64,000 nt of DNA from Rotaria socialis (lineage: Eukaryota; Rotifera; Eurotatoria; Philodinida; Philodinidae): assembly GCA_905331475.1 (NCBI GenBank), contig CAJNYU010000048.1, positions 62,001 to 126,000 on the forward strand, given 5' to 3'. Below the pieces are notes generated by a model, which did no database searches, was not told the origin of the DNA, and saw nothing but the letters and a program-made list of their open reading frames with translations. Shown in pieces: positions 59,201-64,000 of the stretch; the first letter of the stretch is position 1, and every line of letters begins with the position of its first letter. Made by a program: the position numbers and the translations under genes.

Positions 59201-60731
59201 AATATTTGATACGGATTCAATGACAATTGACACTCAAGCGTTTCCATTGAGAAGTTCATCTGAACCTTTGGATAATGTTACTATAGTTATTCGTTTATCG
59301 CTTCATGTAAGTTAAGGTCAATATGAAATTTTTCAATATTTATCTTCTTTTTTTCTCACCTCTAGATTCTATTTCCTGGTCATTCCAGTTCATTAAATCA
59401 AATATCACCCTCGAATAGTTTTAGATCAGTTGACAGTAATACAACAGCAAACGCACAGCAAAGTGCTTCAAAAGACTCGTTAAATCAAGTATTACATGGA
59501 GATAAAACTTCAACACAAGCAACTACTTCAAACTTACAACAAGTAAATAAGTCAATATTAGAATTCGTCTTTAGAATTGCACATACATTAAGATAATGCT
59601 TAGCTTATTTCGCATTGAATTTTTAGTTGACTACCTAAAACAATAGTTCCATAGATAGTTACAATCATTAAGAATTTCGATGGAATTAGTTTTTACCATG
59701 TCTTAATATAAAAGAACGCTACAGTTTACTCTCGATGTTAGTGAATATTATTATAGGAAGTCAAACATCAACTAATATTTACTGCGCACATGTTTCTATT
59801 AAATTAAATTTATTAAAACCATCAAAAAGTAATAGAAGCATGATCATAATTTTAGAAGAAATCTAAAAGACAGTTTTTCCAAATAATTTCTCATTACTGA
59901 AAATGTATCTCAGATTCAAATGAGCAATTCCGTTATTATTCATAGGTTGCATCGCCTGTTTCACAAATAGTTCAATCGGGAAAAGTTTCGTCAACATCAT
60001 CAAACAGCAAAACTTATTTGGTTTCTAATGATCCTGATCTTCAGTAATTTAAATCCTTAAACTTCACTGGATTCCTTTACATCATAATTTTTCTATTCAG
60101 ATCAACACCCCATGGCCAAATCAAACTTGGTATTCAATATGCTCCTAATCGAAAATCTTTATCGGTGACTGTATGCGCATGCAAGTAAGTAATAGAAAAT
60201 TTTCTTGATTATTTATTTATTTATTTGTTATTTATTTTTCTAGAAATCTTACTAATGTTCATAGTCAGAATTTACCGGATCCATATGTACGTGTGAATCT
60301 ACTCCCAGATTTTAAGAAAGATAAAAAGAAAACTAAATCTATTCATGATACAATCAATCCAGTTTATGATGATTTGTATGAAAACGCTTGGTTTCTTTTT
60401 TCTTTTCGATTGTTGTTTTAATCTGTACAGATTTGAATGGTCAGCATCGCTGGTTGATATACATCGACAGCATTTACATATAAGTGTGAAAAATAATTCA
60501 CCTTTATTTGCACAAGAACAAACTTATATGGGAGAAGTATGTGTAACAAAAGTTGTGAAGAAAAAAAAGAAACTTATTTTTAAATATTATTCATAGGTTG
60601 AAATTGATCTGTCAAATCTTGATGGTGAGAAGTCGAGCGTAGCTTGGTATGCTTTACAAGAACCAAATACAAGTCCTGCTGGATTACTAAAAATAAAATA
60701 TGACGGAGAAGAATTGAAGACACGTCAATAA
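56300..60731 (+). CDS. ESYT: Extended synaptotagmin (SMP + three C2 domains)
   Basis: E-Syts tether the ER to the plasma membrane and move lipids through an SMP domain, under Ca2+ and PI(4,5)P2 control of C2 domains (family knowledge). I read 20 exons totalling 2520 bp (839 residues), from 56300-56522 to 60597-60731, all GT-AG and in phase. An N-terminal ER hairpin (LEIVGLVVIVWILG, then VSWILLVVLIYLF) precedes the SMP domain (ERAEWLNRIIKQAWPYANKY, PPRIGGIKVYTDN, AGDARIKSKVKGIVCGIKD). C2A has VRVIVIQAKELIKADITLLG, KSDPFVKV and VYDEDPGKDDFLG, with the Asp ligands present. C2B starts at ALLVIYIDRCTNLP and continues REPNPFCRIKVD, lacking the second-loop Asp. A Ser/Gln-rich linker (59366-60043) leads to C2C (IKLGIQYAPNRKSLSVTVCA, LPDPYVRVNLLPDFKKDKKK, basic patch). 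Exon boundaries at 58920/58980 restore the frame that continuous reading loses. Confidence 0.92.
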
Positions 60732-61724
60732 ATTATTTTTTTTTATTTTGAAAAACGATATGCTACTATGTTTCGCTATATTATGGATGCTTTATGTGAC
60801 TTTAGTCATGCTATGTCTTTTTATTTCCTTTATATTATCATCTAAACGCAATAGAACCATTTTTATGCTTTAATTTTCTTTTTAAGCATTTAGATTTTAG
60901 AAAAAAAAATCATAAATACATATCCGACGAGGATTAATTAAACATTGTATAGTTGTTACCTATCTAAGTTGATAATTACGATGCATGTAAACATTTCTAG
61001 AGAGACATAGAAAGTATTTTCAGCAATTTATAAACAGTCAAGATTAAGTACTTTTATGTCAATGATTATATGATGTATTTCGCTGTCTGTTTAAATTTAT
61101 TAATGATCCTAGTTGACTTCATTCCTTGTCAACTCAACACTGATGATGAATGACAAAAAAAATCAGTTCAATCTATGAATGTAACAACGCTGAAAATTAT
61201 GTAATGGTAAGTAGACAAAAAGTATTCATATTTCCAACAAATTTAGTTTTTGTTAATTTTAATTTTCGATACCGAAAGCTTTGTCAAAAACTCGATGATT
61301 GATAAAATTAAAAAAAATATTTAAAACGTATATTTTTGCGCAGCATTTCAAGCATTCTGTTTTCATTGAAAAAGAATATTGAAGGAAAAAAATCGCAAAT
61401 ACTAAGAACACAATTTATTCTGCGTCATCTGATAAATCATTCAACAGCAAAACAACAAAAAAAATCAAGTCCCAAGTACGATTGTGATGTTGTGCTATGA
61501 TTGACGTGAAACTACCATATATGACTCAATCAGCCTTATGGACTTTGTAGTAGCTTTATCACATAAGACATCATCGACGATAAGCCAATAGCTGCACTCA
61601 ATCATTGCAAGATCACAGTCTATCGATTGAATAAAAACATTAAAATTAAATTATTCATAACAGTTTAAAAAGTTATTTACCAACACTGCTTTCAAATTAC
61701 TGACATTGATTAATGATAAATGAT
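60732..61724. other. Intergenic, nothing recognised
   Basis: 3'-flanking DNA of the extended synaptotagmin gene and of the converging SelW-like gene. AT-rich; no repeats or ORFs of note. Confidence 0.4.
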
Positions 61725-61924
61725 TTATTTAGCTTCTTGTATAGCCTTATAAATCCATCTTATTTTATCCACAGTATCCGGAAAGCCTTGACCAGCCTTC
61801 AAAAGTAAAAAAATAAATGAGTTCGAAAGCAAATAAAATTATAATTTACATTCTTTGAATGGATCAATTTTCCATCTACAAACACTTCGAACATTCCTGA
61901 TTGCATTAGTGTTGGCATACCAGT
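61725..61924 (-). CDS. SelW/Rdx-family protein, last two exons
   Basis: Rdx-family proteins (SelW, SelT, SelH, MIEN1) are small thioredoxin-fold redox proteins. Two exons, 61850-61924 and 61725-61796, joined by a 53-bp intron in phase 0, read TGMPTLMQSGMFEVFVDGKL, IHSKNAGQGFPDTVDKIRWI and YKAIQEAK before the stop. This is the family's C-terminal half: the FEVFVDGKLIHSK strand pair, then GFPDTVDK and the final helix. The N-terminal exon with the CxxC/CxxU redox motif should lie above 61925. I did not find it in the next kilobase, and the hAT element at 62.8 kb or the window edge may separate it. Because the key exon is missing, I cannot say whether it uses Cys or selenocysteine. Confidence 0.65.
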
Positions 61925-62792
61925 CTAGAACATATATATATAAAACAAAAGCTCGAAAGAAGCAGATTTATTCTGTATTACAATGTCGATTGCTTTCTTA
62001 TTGGAGCAAGTTTTCTTTAATTCATAGCTGAACTTTTGAAACTTGCTCCAGTAACCTCACCCACGGCAATATATAACGTTGACTTTCACCATTGAATTAC
62101 GTATTGTCGTAACGTTTGCTGCTTCTAATATATGCTCAAATAATGATGAATATAATACGTTGATGTGCTTCGCTGAATATGACGAAAGAGAAAATGATCA
62201 ACCAACCTTCAATATGTTCATTTTAGATTTTTATTCTCGTCCTTTCGCTATGCAGCAATCTTAAGGATGCGGTTAATGTACTGCCCATGAAAAAAAATTT
62301 AAAAAAAATGTGCATTTGCACGCGTTCTTTTTTTTGAGCATGATTTTGCTAGAACATTTGCGTGTTTCATGAAACGCGTTTCAACTGGTTTTTGATAAAT
62401 AAAAACGCAAAAAGCAAACCTATAATGCTTTCTGTAAATTGCGTTTTTCCTCAGTTGCAACACCTCGTCTTTTTCGATAAACACGTTTAAACCATTGAGA
62501 ATATTTTACGATGCGACGATGAATAGATTCGAACTTTGAGCATTTTAATCGACTTACTTGATGAAGTTGCGTCGTACTTACAGATAACATTAGGGTAATT
62601 ACACGTCTATACTTAGTGAATATAAGAAATTTTGTATTTTATTCGGCACTTACCGAAGTTTCGAAATAATCTCTCTGCCTTTTCCATATCAATATTATTA
62701 CATATGATGGGAAATATGAATTTGCGACAAAATCGAATTCATTAAAATCAACTCTATTTTTGACAAAATAAAAACTGTAGTGGTATAGCGGT
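61925..62792. other. Intron or upstream DNA of the SelW-like gene
   Basis: No exon recognised. An 88-base stretch at 62285-62372 is rich in CGCG-containing words (GTGCATTTGCACGCG), resembling the inside of the fold-back element to the right; it may be a fragment of related repeat DNA. Confidence 0.4.
62785..62792 (+). repeat. Left 8-bp target-site duplication
   Basis: ATAGCGGT directly before the left TIR; identical copy at 63859-63866. Confidence 0.9.
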
Positions 62793-63858
62793 CAGTGGCG
62801 TAGCCAGCAGGTTAGCAATTGGGCAATTGCCACCCAAACCAAATTTTATTGCCACCTAATTTTTTTTTAATGTGGGTAATTGCCCATTGTTAAAAATATT
62901 AAAACCTGTGTACATTTAAAGATGTAAGGAGTGTTTTATTTCAACACATTTTCTTTTGATGAGATTTAATCAAGTGATTTAAAAAATCAATTTGCAATCT
63001 CTTCCAGTCAAGGAATGATCACAATAATAATTCATTGATATTATTTGTTTTTTTTATTAATGTTCATTATACTATTTTTTCTTCTGTTTATGCTTATTTA
63101 TGCTATTTCTTGTTCTATCCAAGCAGACAAACATTGCCGAAAACGCGCTTAAACGCACAGAAAAAAGTCAAAAATCAAGAAAAAGGGGGCGTGTTTGCAT
63201 GACAATCGGGGTTCCCTACTGTGAGCGAAAAACGCCTATTTTTCGCCCTTTTTATACGTTTTAAGGTGTTTCCAGTCAAATAACGCGTGTAAATGCATTA
63301 GAAAACCACAAAAAGTGGTCGTGTTTTTCGTAGTCGTTATCCGTGCCGAGATCATAATTATGTTTCTTGAGTATAATAAAAAAATGACAAGTTTTTGTTT
63401 TTTTGAATGCATTTACAAGCATTATTTGACTGGAATCGCGTTAAAACGTATAAAAAGGGCGAAAAATAGGCGTTCTTCGCTCACGGTCGGACACCCCGAT
63501 TGTCTTCCAAGCACGCCCACTTTTTCTCGATTTTTGACTTTTTTCTGTGCGTTTAAGCGCGTTTTCGACAAAGTTTGTCTGCTTGGGTATTGATATTTGT
63601 TTATGACTTTTCAAATAAAATATTCAAATGTATGAAATTGAAGAATACATTCCGAAATATGGGGAAAAAATCAGTGAATTTATCTATTAATGCAGGATGA
63701 CTAATTTCTCTTCCAGTAAATAACGGCTTCTGTAATGCTGATATTTAAAAAAAAAGTTATTGCTAACTAGAGTTTTTAATTGCCCACTATTGCCACCCAA
63801 TAAAAACAAGTTCGCTGGTAAATTGCCATCTACTTAAAAAATCCTGGCTACGCCACTG
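62793..63858. mobile_element. Non-autonomous hAT element, 1066 bp
   Basis: TIRs are CAGTGGCGTAGCCAG at 62793-62807 and its exact complement CTGGCTACGCCACTG at 63844-63858. The perfect 8-bp duplication ATAGCGGT on both sides is the hallmark of hAT transposition. Subterminal copies of ATTGCCACCYAA (about 62826, 62848, 63789) and a variant near 63823 are the kind of sites a hAT transposase binds. There is no transposase ORF. A 469-bp fold-back unit fills the centre. The perfect duplication and TIRs suggest a recent insertion. Confidence 0.92.
63119..63587. mobile_element. Fold-back unit nested in the hAT element
   Basis: Two arms of about 180 bp are inverted around a loop of about 105 bp. The outer ends are CCAAGCAGACAAAC (63119) and GTTTGTCTGCTTGG (to 63586). 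The arms share GAAAACGCGCTTAAACGCAC, AGTCAAAAATC, AAAAATAGGCG and CCAGTCAAATAA, with a few mismatches. It may be a separate long-TIR MITE that inserted into the hAT element; I could not define a clean target duplication at its ends. Confidence 0.75.
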
Positions 63859-63866
63859 ATAGCGGT
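63859..63866 (+). repeat. Right 8-bp target-site duplication
   Basis: ATAGCGGT directly after the right TIR of the hAT element. Confidence 0.9.
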
Positions 63867-64000
63867 ATAAACATTTTGCATTTGCCGCAAATTCAAATTC
63901 CCTATGAAGTCTATTATTATATATCTAGAACTAATTCCAATAGTTTCTGGGTTTAGCATTTTCTTTTCAATTTCTTTTTAATATCAATTTACATTAATTT

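Noticed and set aside
62079-62264. 61-residue plus ORF as possible missing exon of the SelW-like gene
   Set aside because: Wrong strand and no CxxC/CxxU motif.

Overview
The window is AT-rich eukaryotic DNA from a small-intron animal. Most introns are 40-100 bp with GT...AG ends and polypyrimidine-rich acceptors, and the multi-exon genes are animal families: EFR3, TRIC/TMEM38, ANKMY2, extended synaptotagmin and several 7TM receptors. The expanded-family genes (F-box/leucine-rich, NHL-repeat, LDLa-EGF-7TM receptor, NIDO-AMOP-vWD) and short tracts of TGTGGG, the repeat reported for bdelloid telomeres, point to a bdelloid rotifer (Rotaria/Adineta-like). The species assignment is inference; no search was run.

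Layout. 1-7.3 kb: on the minus strand, the 5' exons of a neuropeptide-type GPCR, a two-exon single-pass membrane protein and a 78-aa ORF, separated by gene-poor DNA. 11.0-17.9 kb: a complete 19-exon EFR3 homologue (minus, 820 aa). A two-exon 7TM receptor on the plus strand lies wholly inside one of its introns. 18.1-20.2 kb: two decayed genes, an angiotensin-converting-enzyme-like peptidase and an ammonium transporter, the second interrupted by a poly-G assembly gap. 21.5-24.8 kb: a five-exon TRIC cation channel and an intronless nitrilase-superfamily hydrolase. 27-34 kb: a GPCR TM7-like fragment and a large LDLa/EGF/7TM receptor gene carrying a stop and a frameshift. 34.9-37.8 kb: an intronless NIDO-AMOP-vWD surface protein. 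38-46 kb: a repeat-rich stretch with MITE-like DNA, a 160-bp palindrome, an F-box pseudogene, an NHL-repeat fragment and a possible transposon end next to a second gap. 49.6-60.7 kb: intact plus-strand genes in series, namely a disordered protein, ANKMY2 and a 20-exon extended synaptotagmin. 61.7-64 kb: the 3' exons of a SelW/Rdx-family protein and a non-autonomous hAT element with a perfect 8-bp target duplication and a nested fold-back.

Functionally, EFR3 (plasma-membrane anchor for PI4-kinase), extended synaptotagmin (ER-plasma membrane tether) and TRIC (ER counter-ion channel) all act at ER/plasma-membrane interfaces. There is no sign that they form a regulated unit; animal genes of this kind are not in operons here. 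The most unusual signals are the opposite-strand nested receptor, and the paired inverted TGTGGG patches that abut the ends of two damaged or truncated genes. I see no CRISPR array, tRNA, rRNA or clear undescribed system.
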